A program made the position numbers and the translations under genes. This document shows, piece by piece, positions 28,061 through 38,239 of a stretch of 41,091 bases of DNA. Source of the stretch: Acidilobaceae archaeon (GTDB taxonomy: Archaea > Thermoproteota > Thermoprotei_A > Sulfolobales > Acidilobaceae); assembly GCA_026985385.1 (NCBI GenBank), contig JALSQM010000062.1:1-41091 (forward strand), read 5' to 3'. Under the pieces are notes generated by a model, which made no database searches, was not told the origin of the DNA, and worked only from the letters and a program-made list of their open reading frames with translations. Every line of letters starts with the position of its first letter. Position 1 is the first letter of the stretch.

Positions 28061-28726
28061 TTGATCGACTTGGCCATAGAGTACTCACACCTCCTAGCCG
28101 AGGGACTTGAGAGGACACTCGTAATCGGGGTTGCAAGCTTCACCCTGGGCTTCGCGGTATCGATGGCACTCAGCTTCGCGCGCTTCATGGGCCCCCAGCC
28201 CCTTAGAGCTTTCGCAGAGGCGTACATTGCCTTCATTAGGGGGACCCCCCTGCTGGTGCAGCTTCTCATGCTCTACTTTGGACTGCCCAGTGTAGGGGTG
28301 AGGCTCGACGCCCTCACTGCAGCGATACTAGCGATAGGCCTGAACAGCGGGGCCTACCAGGCCGAGATCATAAGGTCTACAGTGAAGGCTGTGCCCGAGG
28401 AGGAGGTTCTCGTGGGCAAGTCCCTCGGCCTCAGTGATGGCCAGGTGCTGAGGTACGTCATACTACCCCAGGCCGTCAGGAACGCCATACCAGCGCTGAC
28501 AAACGAGTTCGTCACACTACTCAAGGAGAGCGCCCTCGCAAGCGTGATAGGCGTGATGGAGCTGACCAGGGTGGGCGAGTTCATGACCTCCGCCACATTC
28601 AGGGCGCTCGAGTCCTACGTGCTCGTAGCGCTCATCTACCTAGCGGTCTCATACGCCTTCATGGGGGCCTCCAGGGGGGCTGAGAGGATGCTCGCTATAC
28701 CCGGCTTCGAGAGGTGGTCGAGGTGA
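28061..28726 (+). CDS. Polar amino-acid ABC transporter permease
   Basis: AYIAFIRGTPLLVQLLMLYFGLPSVG...SGAYQAEIIRSTVKAVPEEEVLVGKSLGLSDGQVLRYVILPQAVRNAIPALTNEFVTLLKESALAS. Confidence 0.92.
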   Translation: MIDLAIEYSHLLAEGLERTLVIGVASFTLGFAVSMALSFARFMGPQPLRAFAEAYIAFIRGTPLLVQLLMLYFGLPSVGVRLDALTAAILAIGLNSGAYQAEIIRSTVKAVPEEEVLVGKSLGLSDGQVLRYVILPQAVRNAIPALTNEFVTLLKESALASVIGVMELTRVGEFMTSATFRALESYVLVALIYLAVSYAFMGASRGAERMLAIPGFERWSR

Positions 28727-29478
28727 CCGAGGCCCTCCTAAGGCTTGACGGGGTCAGGGCCGCCTACAACGGTGTCGAGGTCCTACACGGCGTGAGCCTA
28801 GAGCTAGCCCCCTCAGAGAAGCTGGTGATCATGGGGCCAAGCGGCTCCGGTAAGACGACCCTACTAAGGGTCATACCGAGACTCGTAGAGCCCACCGCTG
28901 GCAGGGTGATATTCAGGGGCGTCGACATCACCTCCCTAAGCGAGCCAGAGCTTAGGAGGGTGAGATCCAGGATAGGCTACCTACCCCAGCACTACGGCCT
29001 CTTCCCCCACATGACCGTGCTGGAGAACATAACCCTCCCCCTAAGGGTGGTGAAGGGGATCCCAAGGGGTGAGGCCGAGAGGATAGCGGTGGAGCAGCTC
29101 AAGAGGCTGGGCATAGAAGACCTAGCCGACAGATACCCAGCACAGCTAAGCGGGGGCCAGCAGCAGAGGGCGGCACTCGCCAGGTCACTCGCCATGGATC
29201 CAGACATTCTCCTCCTAGACGAGCCCACAAGCGCCCTAGACCCCGAGTCGAGGCTCGACGTACTAGAAGCACTATACAGCGTTGCAAGGCTGGGGAAGTC
29301 CATGATAATAGTCACACACGAGATAGACTTCGCCCTCCACACAGCCGATAGGCTGGCCTACATGGAGAAGGGAGAGATAATAGCCGAGGGAGAACCACGC
29401 GAGATCGTAACAAGGAGTTCTAGGGTAAGGGAATTCCTATACAGAGTAACAGCCCGCTTGGGAGCACCCAGGCATTAG
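28714..29478 (+). CDS. Polar amino-acid ABC transporter ATP-binding protein
   Basis: MGPSGSGKTTLLRVIPRL, LSGGQQQRAALARSLAMDPDILLLDEPTSALDPE. Confidence 0.92.
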   Translation: MVEVTEALLRLDGVRAAYNGVEVLHGVSLELAPSEKLVIMGPSGSGKTTLLRVIPRLVEPTAGRVIFRGVDITSLSEPELRRVRSRIGYLPQHYGLFPHMTVLENITLPLRVVKGIPRGEAERIAVEQLKRLGIEDLADRYPAQLSGGQQQRAALARSLAMDPDILLLDEPTSALDPESRLDVLEALYSVARLGKSMIIVTHEIDFALHTADRLAYMEKGEIIAEGEPREIVTRSSRVREFLYRVTARLGAPRH

Positions 29479-29504
29479 ACGATGCACTGAATAGCTGTTA
29501 ACTA

Positions 29505-30233
29505 TTATTTGTACCTCTGCTTAGCGCCGAGGTAGACCTCTCTTATCACGGGGTGATTCTTAGCCTCCTCTACCGGTAGCTCAATAACTATCTTACCTGT
29601 TTCAAGTAAGTAGACCCTATCCGCCACTTCTAGCGCCTTCTTAACATTCTGTTCAACGAGCAGTATGGAATGACCCTCCCTTTTTAGCTCCATTATCTTA
29701 TTAAATATTTCGTCTACAACTATCGGCGCGAGCCCCTGCGAGGGCTCATCCATCAGTATTAACTTAGGCCTTGCCATGAGGCTCCTAGCGATGGCTAGCA
29801 TTTGGGCCTCGCCCCCGCTCAGGGTTCGAGCTAGTTGTCCCCTTCTCTCACGCAATCGGGGGAACAGACTGTAAACCTCCTCCAGCCTCTTTTTGATCTC
29901 CTCCCGGCTCCTAGCATTATGCGCTCCCACTATGAGGTTTTCCTCTACTGTGAGGTATGGGAATAGCCTCCTACCCTCAGGCACGTAGCCTAACCCCAGC
30001 TTAGCCCTCTCCCATGGAGGAAGCCCTGTTATGTCCTCGCCATCGAAGACTACTGATCCTTTAACAACGTTGACAAGCCCCATTATTGCCTTAATGAGCG
30101 TGGTCTTACCAGCACCATTACGCCCTATGACAGCGACTACTTCTCCCTCGTCTACTTTAACGGTTACACCCCTGAGAGCAGCTATGGTACCGTAATATAC
30201 ATGTACATCATTAACCGCTAGCATAGCCAGCAC
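29505..30233 (-). CDS. livF: Branched-chain-type ABC transporter ATP-binding protein LivF
   Basis: IGRNGAGKTTLIKAIMGLV, LGYVPEGRRLFPYLTVEENL, LSGGEAQMLAIARSLMARPKLILMDEPSQGLAPI. Confidence 0.92.
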   Translation of the reverse strand: MLAMLAVNDVHVYYGTIAALRGVTVKVDEGEVVAVIGRNGAGKTTLIKAIMGLVNVVKGSVVFDGEDITGLPPWERAKLGLGYVPEGRRLFPYLTVEENLIVGAHNARSREEIKKRLEEVYSLFPRLRERRGQLARTLSGGEAQMLAIARSLMARPKLILMDEPSQGLAPIVVDEIFNKIMELKREGHSILLVEQNVKKALEVADRVYLLETGKIVIELPVEEAKNHPVIREVYLGAKQRYK

Positions 30234-30972
30234 CCAGATAAGCCTCTATGACCCTCCTATCCGATGTTACCTCCTCGGGCTTCCCCTCTGCTAGCACCTC
30301 TCCATAATGGAGCACATACATATAATCGGATAACTCCACAGCTATGGGGACGTTATGTTCTATCAACATCACCGTTAAACCCCCGCGGTTCAACTCCCTA
30401 ACTAAGCCCGCTAGCTCCATGGCCTCCTCAGCGCTCATACCTGCAACCGGCTCATCGAGCATGAGTATTTTAGGGTCGAGAGCTAGGGCCCGAGCGATCT
30501 CGAGCCTCTTCTGGAGACCCAAAGGTAGCTCGCCCGCCTTTCTCTCCACGTAATCTTCCAGACCCACCTTCTTTATTATCTTGTATGCCTCGCCTATTAT
30601 ATCGCTTTTCGTCCTCCTCTTAATGAAACCCATGCCCCTATAGAATCTCCAACCTATCGCCGCTATCACGTTATCTAACACGCTAAGGCTTGGGAATCCC
30701 TGGGGAACCTGGAATGTGAAGCCCACACCCATAGATGCAACAATGTGAGGGGGCTTACCGTCGATTCTCTTACTCTCAAGCAGTACTTCACCCTTAGTGG
30801 GTTTGAGGAAGCCTGCTATGACCCGGAACAATGTAGTCTTGCCAGCGCCGTTAGGACCTATGATACCTGTTATAGAGCCTTTCCTAATTTTTATGGATAC
30901 ATTATTTAACGCTCTGATGCCGCCGAAGTATTTTGTAATATTTCTCGTCTCTAATATTATGTTATTAATCAC
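30211..30972 (-). CDS. livG: Branched-chain-type ABC transporter ATP-binding protein LivG
   Basis: IGPNGAGKTTLFRVIAGFL, LPLGLQKRLEIARALALDPKILMLDEPVAGMSAEE. Confidence 0.92.
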   Translation of the reverse strand: MINNIILETRNITKYFGGIRALNNVSIKIRKGSITGIIGPNGAGKTTLFRVIAGFLKPTKGEVLLESKRIDGKPPHIVASMGVGFTFQVPQGFPSLSVLDNVIAAIGWRFYRGMGFIKRRTKSDIIGEAYKIIKKVGLEDYVERKAGELPLGLQKRLEIARALALDPKILMLDEPVAGMSAEEAMELAGLVRELNRGGLTVMLIEHNVPIAVELSDYMYVLHYGEVLAEGKPEEVTSDRRVIEAYLGAGYASG

Positions 30973-31873
30973 CCCTTATACCCCCCGACCAGGCTCTTAG
31001 GATTCTCCGGAGGCTTATCAACCACTTACTCTCTCTGCCTAGTAAGCCCTCGGGTTTGAAGTAGAGCATTAGAACTATTATAGCCGTGTACATGATCATC
31101 CTATACTCCATTAAAGGCCTGAAGATCTCGGGTAGAAGAATTATCATTGCCGAGCCCACTATGGCCCCGACGATTGTGTCCATTCCACCTACGATGCTCA
31201 TCGATAGTATCATAATGGAGTAGGGAAAGGCGAAATCACTGTAAACGATGTAGCCCTTGAAATGCGCTAGTATGCTCCCCGCGACGCCACCATACATAGC
31301 TCCTATAGCGAATGCTAGGATCTTGTATTTCCGCACATCTATTCCGACGCTCTCCGCTACCTCTTCGTTATCCCTTAACGCCTCGAAGGCTAGGCCGAGC
31401 CAGGTTTTGTCTATGTATAGGGCCAAAGCTGCTAGTAGCAGTAATATCGTCCAGGACATAATTGTGTATGCAAAGCCTGTTATCCTCATGCCGAGGAGCG
31501 TGGGTTTAGGTATTCCTATTATGCCGTAGGATCCTCCGAAGAATTTATAGTAGAGGAACACGTAGACCACTATGAAGTTGAAACCTATCGTGGTTATGGC
31601 TAAGAAGTCCTCCCTGAGCCTTATACTTACCACTCCCAGAGCTGCTCCAGCTAGGAATGACGCCAATGCCGCTATAATTATCGCCTCCCAGAAGCTGAGT
31701 GAGTATCTGACCGTGGCTATGGCCGACGCCATAGCCCCCACGCCAACGAAGGCTGCCTGGCCTAGGTTGACCTGACCTGCCCTACCCATCGTTATGTTTA
31801 AGCCGAGGGCTGCTATACCGTAAGCTGCTATTACCGTGAGAAGTGTTGCCGCGTAGCCTGTTGAGATAGGCAC
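30965..31873 (-). CDS. livM: Branched-chain-type ABC transporter permease LivM
   Basis: ALGLNITMGRAGQVNLGQAAFVGVGA, FEALRDNEEVAESVGIDVRKYKILAFAIGAMYGGVAG. Confidence 0.92.
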   Translation of the reverse strand: MPISTGYAATLLTVIAAYGIAALGLNITMGRAGQVNLGQAAFVGVGAMASAIATVRYSLSFWEAIIIAALASFLAGAALGVVSIRLREDFLAITTIGFNFIVVYVFLYYKFFGGSYGIIGIPKPTLLGMRITGFAYTIMSWTILLLLAALALYIDKTWLGLAFEALRDNEEVAESVGIDVRKYKILAFAIGAMYGGVAGSILAHFKGYIVYSDFAFPYSIMILSMSIVGGMDTIVGAIVGSAMIILLPEIFRPLMEYRMIMYTAIIVLMLYFKPEGLLGRESKWLISLRRILRAWSGGIRGD

Positions 31874-31883
31874 TTTATCACCC

Positions 31884-32777
31884 CTAGACGCGCCTTCCCA
31901 GAAGACCCTGAGGTCTTAGGATTAGGAGTACTATGAGGACGATGAATGCATACGCTTCCCGCGGTAGTATGTAGCTGAAATACGCTGTTAGCAGCTCTTC
32001 GGCCACACCGAGTATTAAGCCTCCTAGGAGTGCTCCCATTACACTGCCAAAGCCTCCGAGGACTATCACAACTAAGGCTTTGTAGGCGACTACATCGCCC
32101 ATGTAGGGCGATATCGATCCATAGTATAGACCATACATTATGGCTGCGATGCCTGCGAAAGCGGAGCCTAGCGCGAAGTTGATGTAGACCACCCGCGGCA
32201 CATTGACGCCTAAGGCCTTCGCTGTTTCCATGTCCTGTGAGAGGGCTTGTGAGGAGATCCCTATCCTCGTCCTCTTTAGCAGTAGCCAGAGGGCTAGGGT
32301 CGATGCTAGAGTAACTAGTATCGCCGTCAGGCCTGTAACATCTATGCGTAACACTCCCCAGTTGAGTGAGCCGCCGAAGCCGTGGAACCTGAACCCCTTA
32401 GGATAATGGCCGAAGACGTTCGCGACTACCTCCTCGGTCAGGAGGTAGATGGCTATGCTGAGCATCAAAGGTATGTGGCGGGGTTTATCCATTAACGGCA
32501 GATATATGGACTTCGCCAGTATCACGCCGTATACTGATGTTGCAGCTATCGACGCTAGAACGGCTATGGCAATGTTGCCTGTAGCGGAGTAGGCTATGTA
32601 CGCAGCATACGCCCCCACAACGAAGACTCCCGCGTGGGCTATGTGGAGTATCTTTAGCAGCCCATAAACCAGCGTCAAGCCTAGAGCCATAGCAGCGTAT
32701 ATCGACCCCACTGCCAGCCCGCTTATTATATGCGCTAACCCTTCTACTAGCGCGCCCATATACCGATCACCCTTCAA
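31884..32777 (-). CDS. livH: Branched-chain-type ABC transporter permease LivH
   Basis: GSIYAAMALGLTLVYGLLKILHIAHAG, AYKALVVIVLGGFGSVMGALLGGLILGVAEEL. Confidence 0.92.
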   Translation of the reverse strand: MKGDRYMGALVEGLAHIISGLAVGSIYAAMALGLTLVYGLLKILHIAHAGVFVVGAYAAYIAYSATGNIAIAVLASIAATSVYGVILAKSIYLPLMDKPRHIPLMLSIAIYLLTEEVVANVFGHYPKGFRFHGFGGSLNWGVLRIDVTGLTAILVTLASTLALWLLLKRTRIGISSQALSQDMETAKALGVNVPRVVYINFALGSAFAGIAAIMYGLYYGSISPYMGDVVAYKALVVIVLGGFGSVMGALLGGLILGVAEELLTAYFSYILPREAYAFIVLIVLLILRPQGLLGRRV

Positions 32778-32892
32778 GCTAGCATTAAAAATAGACTTCT
32801 GGAAGAAACATGGGAAGCCTCTACTAGACGTGAGGGTTGGTGGCCTACCACACCACCCTTATCCCTTTAGGTTATCTGGGTTACCCGCTAGC

Positions 32893-34086
32893 TCAGGTGC
32901 TAGGCGTTATTAGGTCTTTCTGAGTTATGACAGCGAATCTATGGAACTCCCCGTTCTTCACTATCTGCAGTGTTAGCGTCTTAATAGCGTTACCTCCCTG
33001 CGTGAAGCCGTATATGTGGCCTGCTACCCCGTCGAAGTCATGCAGGTTTCTGAGCGTGCTCATTATCTTGGCTTTATCGAGGCTTCCAGTCATGTTTATA
33101 GCCTTCGCTAAGACCATTACCGCGTCGAAGGCTGAGGCGCCCACCATATCTGGGGGTATCCCCCTAGCCTTCTCGTACTCTTGGATAAACTCCTTGACTA
33201 CGGGATTACTGCTGTCCCTATCGAAGTCGGTGACTATTATCACTCCTTCCGCGTACTTACCTGCTATCTCGATGAACTTGGGTGAGTCGAAGCCCTCTGC
33301 CCCCATTATCTTAGCTTTTATGCCCATCTCTCGAGCCTGCTTGACCGCTATAGCGTGTTCATAGTAGCCGAATATCATGAGTACGTCTAGGCCCTGCGAA
33401 TCCTCTATCGCCTTGATCCTGTTGAGCCACGGCGAGAAGTCCTTCGTCTCGAAGGGGAACTTATCCATGAAAACAACCTTGCCGCCTAGCTTCTCCACAG
33501 TCGCTTTAGCGTTGTCAGCTAGCGCCTTACCGTAGGGATTATCTATATAGAGTATGGCTACCTTTTTCGCTCCAAGCAGTTTAACCGCGGCGTACCCTGC
33601 CACGCGGCCCTCTACCTCAGCCACCATTCCCACCCTTATGACGTAATGTTTACCCTTAGTTATGAGTGGGTTAACGGCGTAGGCTACCACTAGTGGAACG
33701 CCCGAGTTTTCGAAGACATCTGACGCAGCGAGTGTGGTGCTGCTATAGGAGCCGCTTACAGCTGCGACTACACCGTCCTGCTCGATCATCTTATGGGCAA
33801 CAGCTATTGCCTGGTCAGGGTTTAAGGCGTCATCGTAGAGTACTAACTCTACTTTCTTACCTAAGACGCCTCCATGGCTATTTATGTACTTAACCGCGAG
33901 CTCGGCACCCGTTCTTGCCGCTATTCCATCTGCCGACGCAGGCCCCGTTAGTGGAGCGAAGAACCCTATCTTTATCACCTGAGGCCCGCTGGCCTTCCTT
34001 GAATGCCATGCATAGAAGGCTACACCCGCTATGATCACTATTATCACTACGATGGCCGCGGCCAACTTAGCACTTCCAGAGGCCAT
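32893..34086 (-). CDS. livK: Branched-chain-type ABC transporter substrate-binding protein LivK
   Basis: IKIGFFAPLTGPASADGIAARTGAELAVKYINSHGGVLGKKVELVLYDDALNPDQAIAVAHKMI. Confidence 0.92.
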   Translation of the reverse strand: MASGSAKLAAAIVVIIVIIAGVAFYAWHSRKASGPQVIKIGFFAPLTGPASADGIAARTGAELAVKYINSHGGVLGKKVELVLYDDALNPDQAIAVAHKMIEQDGVVAAVSGSYSSTTLAASDVFENSGVPLVVAYAVNPLITKGKHYVIRVGMVAEVEGRVAGYAAVKLLGAKKVAILYIDNPYGKALADNAKATVEKLGGKVVFMDKFPFETKDFSPWLNRIKAIEDSQGLDVLMIFGYYEHAIAVKQAREMGIKAKIMGAEGFDSPKFIEIAGKYAEGVIIVTDFDRDSSNPVVKEFIQEYEKARGIPPDMVGASAFDAVMVLAKAINMTGSLDKAKIMSTLRNLHDFDGVAGHIYGFTQGGNAIKTLTLQIVKNGEFHRFAVITQKDLITPST

Positions 34087-34151
34087 ATCAGACCCCCCTT
34101 TCTCGCGTTACTAAACCCTATTTTCAGGGGCTCCATTACTAAGGTCACCCC

Positions 34152-34170
34152 CAAAGGGATAAAGCCTTTG
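34152..34170 (-). promoter_or_regulatory. Inverted repeat CAAAGG-N7-CCTTTG around a TATA-like core upstream of livK
   Basis: 'caaagggataaagcctttg', about 66 bp upstream of the livK start on the minus strand. Confidence 0.4.
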
Positions 34171-34234
34171 CACTTTAGCCAAACAAGATACAAGTTAGTA
34201 AAGTATAGTAAGAATATTATTTAATAAAGAAGCG

Positions 34235-35497
34235 CTACATTAAAACGGGTTTCACTATAAGGCGCGACTCGGATACCACTACCCTGCCGGCTGCGATTAC
34301 GTAGAGTGCTTTATTCCAGCCCCACTCGTAGGTGAGCCACCTATAGTCCTCGGCGTCCCACACAACGAGGTCCCCCCGAAAGCCTGGGGCAACCCTCCCG
34401 GACACCCCCTCTAAGCCTAGGCTGGCCGCCGCGTTGACTGTGACTGCTGCGAGGGCCTCCATCGGGGTCAGCTTGAGGATGTAGGGTGCTACCTGCATGG
34501 CGGTCTGGGCTAGGGGCGTCATATTATTCGGGTTATAGTCGCTCCCAACGGCTATGGGGACACCCGCCCTCCTAAGGGAGTCTACGGGGGGCCTCTCAGC
34601 CTGCATCATCGCTAGTATACTGGTTGGTAGTAGCCCCGCGACGACGCGGGCCTTGGCTAGTGCTGTAGCGTTCTCGGGTGGCATGACCTCCAGGTGATCA
34701 ACGCTGTCGACCCCCGCCTCAGCTGCTACCAGGGAACAGCCCATGTACTCGAGCTGGTCGGCGTGCATCCTAAGTCTTAGGCCGGCCCTGTGGGCCTCGA
34801 GTAGTAGTGCCTTAGACTCCTCGGGCGTGAAGGCCCCGCGGTCGCAGAATACGTCGAAGTATACGGCGAGCCTCCTCCGGGCCGCCTCCCTTATAGCGGC
34901 CTTGAAGGATTCGATGTACGCCCCCCTATCACCCTCCCTCGGGGGTACGTGGGCTAGGAGCGTCGGTACGACGAGCTGGGGTGTGAGACCCCCAGCCTCC
35001 CTTATGATTGAGAGGTGCTCAACCTCCAGCCGGGGCTCTAGCGCGTAGCCGGTCTTAACCTCGACGACGGTCGTGCCGCCCTCGAGCATCCTGTAGAGCC
35101 TCTCGAGTAGGAGGCGTAGGAGCTCCCTCCTACTGGAGCGCCTGGTCGCCTCTATAGTCCTATAGATCCCCCCGCCCCTTGCTAGTATCTCAGAATAGCT
35201 CGCCCCCATGAGTTTAGCCTCGAACTCGTCCTCCCTACTCCCCGCGAAGAGGGCGTGGGTATGCATATCCACGAGGCCGGGTGTGGCGAGCCTGGAACCG
35301 GCGTCCACCCACTCGGGGGCACTATAGCGGGCCCTTATCCAGCCCGTGGGGCCGACCTCGATGATCCTCCCGCCCCTGAAGGCTACGGCGGCGTTCCTGA
35401 GTATCCCGGCCGTCTCCGGCGACGGCCTGGGGGTGGGTCCCCCCCTGAATGTGACGAGCTCGCCTATATTATACACTACCAAGTCGGCCCTGGGCAA
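34235..35497 (-). CDS. hutI: Imidazolonepropionase
   Basis: LATPGLVDMHTHALFAGSREDEFEAKLMGASYSEILARGGGIYRTIEATR, LRMHADQLEYMG, AVGSDYNPNN. Confidence 0.93.
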   Translation of the reverse strand: MPRADLVVYNIGELVTFRGGPTPRPSPETAGILRNAAVAFRGGRIIEVGPTGWIRARYSAPEWVDAGSRLATPGLVDMHTHALFAGSREDEFEAKLMGASYSEILARGGGIYRTIEATRRSSRRELLRLLLERLYRMLEGGTTVVEVKTGYALEPRLEVEHLSIIREAGGLTPQLVVPTLLAHVPPREGDRGAYIESFKAAIREAARRRLAVYFDVFCDRGAFTPEESKALLLEAHRAGLRLRMHADQLEYMGCSLVAAEAGVDSVDHLEVMPPENATALAKARVVAGLLPTSILAMMQAERPPVDSLRRAGVPIAVGSDYNPNNMTPLAQTAMQVAPYILKLTPMEALAAVTVNAAASLGLEGVSGRVAPGFRGDLVVWDAEDYRWLTYEWGWNKALYVIAAGRVVVSESRLIVKPVLM

Positions 35498-35499
35498 GT

Positions 35500-36423
35500 C
35501 TAGCCACCCAGCCTTGCCTCGCAGGCCTTGTGGAGTGTGTAGGCTACAAGTCTGGCGGCTAGCCTGCTCGTTGAGTCCCCCACGTCAACTGTTGGGGTAA
35601 CCTCCACAACGTCTAGGCCCCGGGGCTTGAGCTTCTCGGCGGCATAGAGGAGTACTTGGAGAGACTCGACGGGGCTCATGCCTAGGGGGGTCGGCGAGTT
35701 AACCCCGGGGGCGTAGGCCTGGTCTAGGTGGTCCATGTCTATGCTGATGTACGCCTCGCCACCCTGCTCGGCGAGCTTATCCACCGCTTCGAGGGCAGGC
35801 TCCAGGCCTCCGAGGAGCTGGATCCTTGGAACTATCAGGGCCCCAAGATCCCTGGCCCTCCCGGCTAGGTAGGGGGGGTTAGAGTAGTCTGCGACCCCGA
35901 CAACGGCTATCCTAAGCCTGCCCCCGTGGGCCTGGGCTAGGTCCCAGAGCCAGGAGCCGCTTGTGAGTCCCTCCGAGACGCTCCTCATATCGTAGTGGGC
36001 GTCCAACACTAGGATGCTGGCCTCACCACCCCCCTCGAGGAGGGGCTCGAGGGTCCACCTGGTTATAGAGTGGTCGCCCCCCAGGAAAACGGCTACCACT
36101 CCTGAGGCGTATGCCCTGCGCGCCGCCTCCACTATCCTCCTCGACGTCAACACTAAATCGCCGGGGGCCACCCTGACATCGCCTAGGTCTAGGATGCCGC
36201 AGGGGAACCCAGAGCCCAGCCCGGGCGCGTGGGGCCTGAGGCTCCTCAGGTACCCACGTATCCTCTGGGGCGCCAGCCTAGCACCGGGGACGCCTGCAGC
36301 GCTCCAGTCCCATGGAACGCCTACTAGGGCGGCCGCAGGGCCCCCGCTGGGGTTCCAGGGCATCCTCTCGTCTCGGGGGTCCCGGAGCAGGGATCCCCCG
36401 GGCTCCTGGAGTGGCTCCTCCAA
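35500..36423 (-). CDS. hutG: Arginase/agmatinase-family hydrolase, probable formimidoylglutamase
   Basis: VFLGGDHSITRW, ILVLDAHYDMR, AYISIDMDHLDQAYAPGVNSPTPLG (metal-binding motifs); position between hutU and hutI. Confidence 0.85.
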   Translation of the reverse strand: MEEPLQEPGGSLLRDPRDERMPWNPSGGPAAALVGVPWDWSAAGVPGARLAPQRIRGYLRSLRPHAPGLGSGFPCGILDLGDVRVAPGDLVLTSRRIVEAARRAYASGVVAVFLGGDHSITRWTLEPLLEGGGEASILVLDAHYDMRSVSEGLTSGSWLWDLAQAHGGRLRIAVVGVADYSNPPYLAGRARDLGALIVPRIQLLGGLEPALEAVDKLAEQGGEAYISIDMDHLDQAYAPGVNSPTPLGMSPVESLQVLLYAAEKLKPRGLDVVEVTPTVDVGDSTSRLAARLVAYTLHKACEARLGG

Positions 36424-36462
36424 GGCAATGCTGCCTCCCGGGGCTCCCGGGCCTCTCGGCGG

Positions 36463-38205
36463 CTAGCACTTTATCATTGGGGCCTTGATTCCCTTCTCGC
36501 ATACCACCCTCCTAGCCCTCTCGTAGCCCGCGTCGGCGTGCCTCACCACTCCTATGCCGGGATCCGCTGTCAGCACCCTCTCGGCCCTCAGCTCGCTCTC
36601 AGGGCTCCCGTCAAGCACTAGGCCCAGGCCAGCGTGGAGGGAGTAGCCTATACCCACGCCGCCGCCGTGGTGGAAGCACACCCATGTAGCCCCGGCTGCG
36701 GCGTTGAGGAGGGCGTTTAGCACCGGCCAGTCTCCGACGGCGTCGCTCCCATCCTTCATGCCCTCCGTCTCCCTGTAGGGGCTCGCGACGCTCCCCGAGT
36801 CTAGGTGATCCCTACCTATCCACATGGGGCCTATCTCGCCGAGCCTGATGAGGCTGTTCATGAGCTTTCCGAACCTCGCCCTCTCACCGTAGCCCAGCCA
36901 CACGACCCTAGCTGGGAGGCCCTGGAACTTGACGTATTTCCTAGCCTTCTCCACCCAGCGGACGAGCCTCTTATTGTCCTTGAAGGTAGCTATTAGCTCG
37001 TCGTCGAGCCTCTCTATGTCCTTGGGGTTGCCCGTGAGGCTAGTGTACCTGAAGGGCCCTCTACCCTCCTCGAACATGGGCCTAATGTAGGCCTGGACGA
37101 ATCCCGGGAACTCGAATGCGTCCTTGTAGCCCGCCTCATACGCCATCTTCCTAATGTTGTTCCCGTACTCGAATACGACTGCGCCCCTCCTCTTGAACTC
37201 CACCATCGCCTTTACGTGCTCCTTCATGCTCTCTAGGGCCCTCCTCTTATACTCCTCGGGGTTCTCGTCCCTGAGCCTGTCGGCCTCCTCGAGGCTCATG
37301 CCTGCGGGCACGTAGCTCAGGGGGTCGTGGGCTGGTGTCTGGTCTGTCACCACATCCGGTATTATGCCCCTCCTCAGTATCTCGGGGAACACCTCCGCGG
37401 CGTTGCCCAGTAACCCTATGCTTAGGGGCTCCCTCTTCTCCTTAGCCTTCAACGCCATGTCGAGGGCCTTGTCGAGGCTGTCGGTCCACGTGTCGAGGTA
37501 GCCGTGGCGGATCCTCCTCTCAATCATCCTCTTGTCTACCTCTACGACTATGGCTACTCCGCCGTTCATCTTAACGGCTAGGGGCTGGGCCCCGCCCATC
37601 TCCCCGAGGCCCGCCGTTAGAACCAGGCGGCCCTCGAGGGTTCCCTCGGGGAAGTGCTTCTCGGCTGCGAATGCGAAGGTCTCGTATGTGCCTTGTAGTA
37701 TACCCTGGGTCCCTATGTAGGCCCAGCACCCAGCCGTCATCTGGCCGTACATTATCAGCCCCTTCCTCTCCAGCTCCCTGAAGTAGTCCCAGTCAGCCCA
37801 CTTCGGTACGAGTACGGCGTTGCTTATCACCACCCTGGGGGCTAGCTTGTGGGTCTTGAACACCGCGACGGGCTTCCCGCTCTGGACTACTAGGGTCTCG
37901 TCCTCATCCATCTCCATGAGCGTGTCTACTATGGCCTCGAACGCCTCCCAGCTCCTCGCGGCCCTGCCGGTGCCGCCGTAGACTATCAAGTGCTCTGGAT
38001 CCTTAGCCACCTCAGGGTCGAGGACGTGGAAGAGCATGCGGAGGGGCCCCTCCAGCTGCCACGAGCCGCTCCTAACATGAAGCTCCTCCCCGGTGATGTG
38101 GGTGACCCTCAGCCTCTCCCAGGGCTTATAGTATCCCTCCTCTATGAGCCTCCAGATAGGCCTATCCCTATACTTCTCCGCAACCCACTCAGGTATCCCG
38201 GACAT
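36463..38205 (-). CDS. hutU: Urocanate hydratase
   Basis: [140 protein letters not shown]. Confidence 0.97.
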   Translation of the reverse strand: MSGIPEWVAEKYRDRPIWRLIEEGYYKPWERLRVTHITGEELHVRSGSWQLEGPLRMLFHVLDPEVAKDPEHLIVYGGTGRAARSWEAFEAIVDTLMEMDEDETLVVQSGKPVAVFKTHKLAPRVVISNAVLVPKWADWDYFRELERKGLIMYGQMTAGCWAYIGTQGILQGTYETFAFAAEKHFPEGTLEGRLVLTAGLGEMGGAQPLAVKMNGGVAIVVEVDKRMIERRIRHGYLDTWTDSLDKALDMALKAKEKREPLSIGLLGNAAEVFPEILRRGIIPDVVTDQTPAHDPLSYVPAGMSLEEADRLRDENPEEYKRRALESMKEHVKAMVEFKRRGAVVFEYGNNIRKMAYEAGYKDAFEFPGFVQAYIRPMFEEGRGPFRYTSLTGNPKDIERLDDELIATFKDNKRLVRWVEKARKYVKFQGLPARVVWLGYGERARFGKLMNSLIRLGEIGPMWIGRDHLDSGSVASPYRETEGMKDGSDAVGDWPVLNALLNAAAGATWVCFHHGGGVGIGYSLHAGLGLVLDGSPESELRAERVLTADPGIGVVRHADAGYERARRVVCEKGIKAPMIKC

Positions 38206-38222
38206 CTCAATCCACCATCCGC

Positions 38223-38239
38223 AGTATTACATGTATACT
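38223..38239 (-). promoter_or_regulatory. Inverted repeat AGTAT-TACATGT-ATACT upstream of hutU
   Basis: 'agtattacatgtatact', 17 bp upstream of the 38205 start; inner TACATGTA palindrome. Confidence 0.4.
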
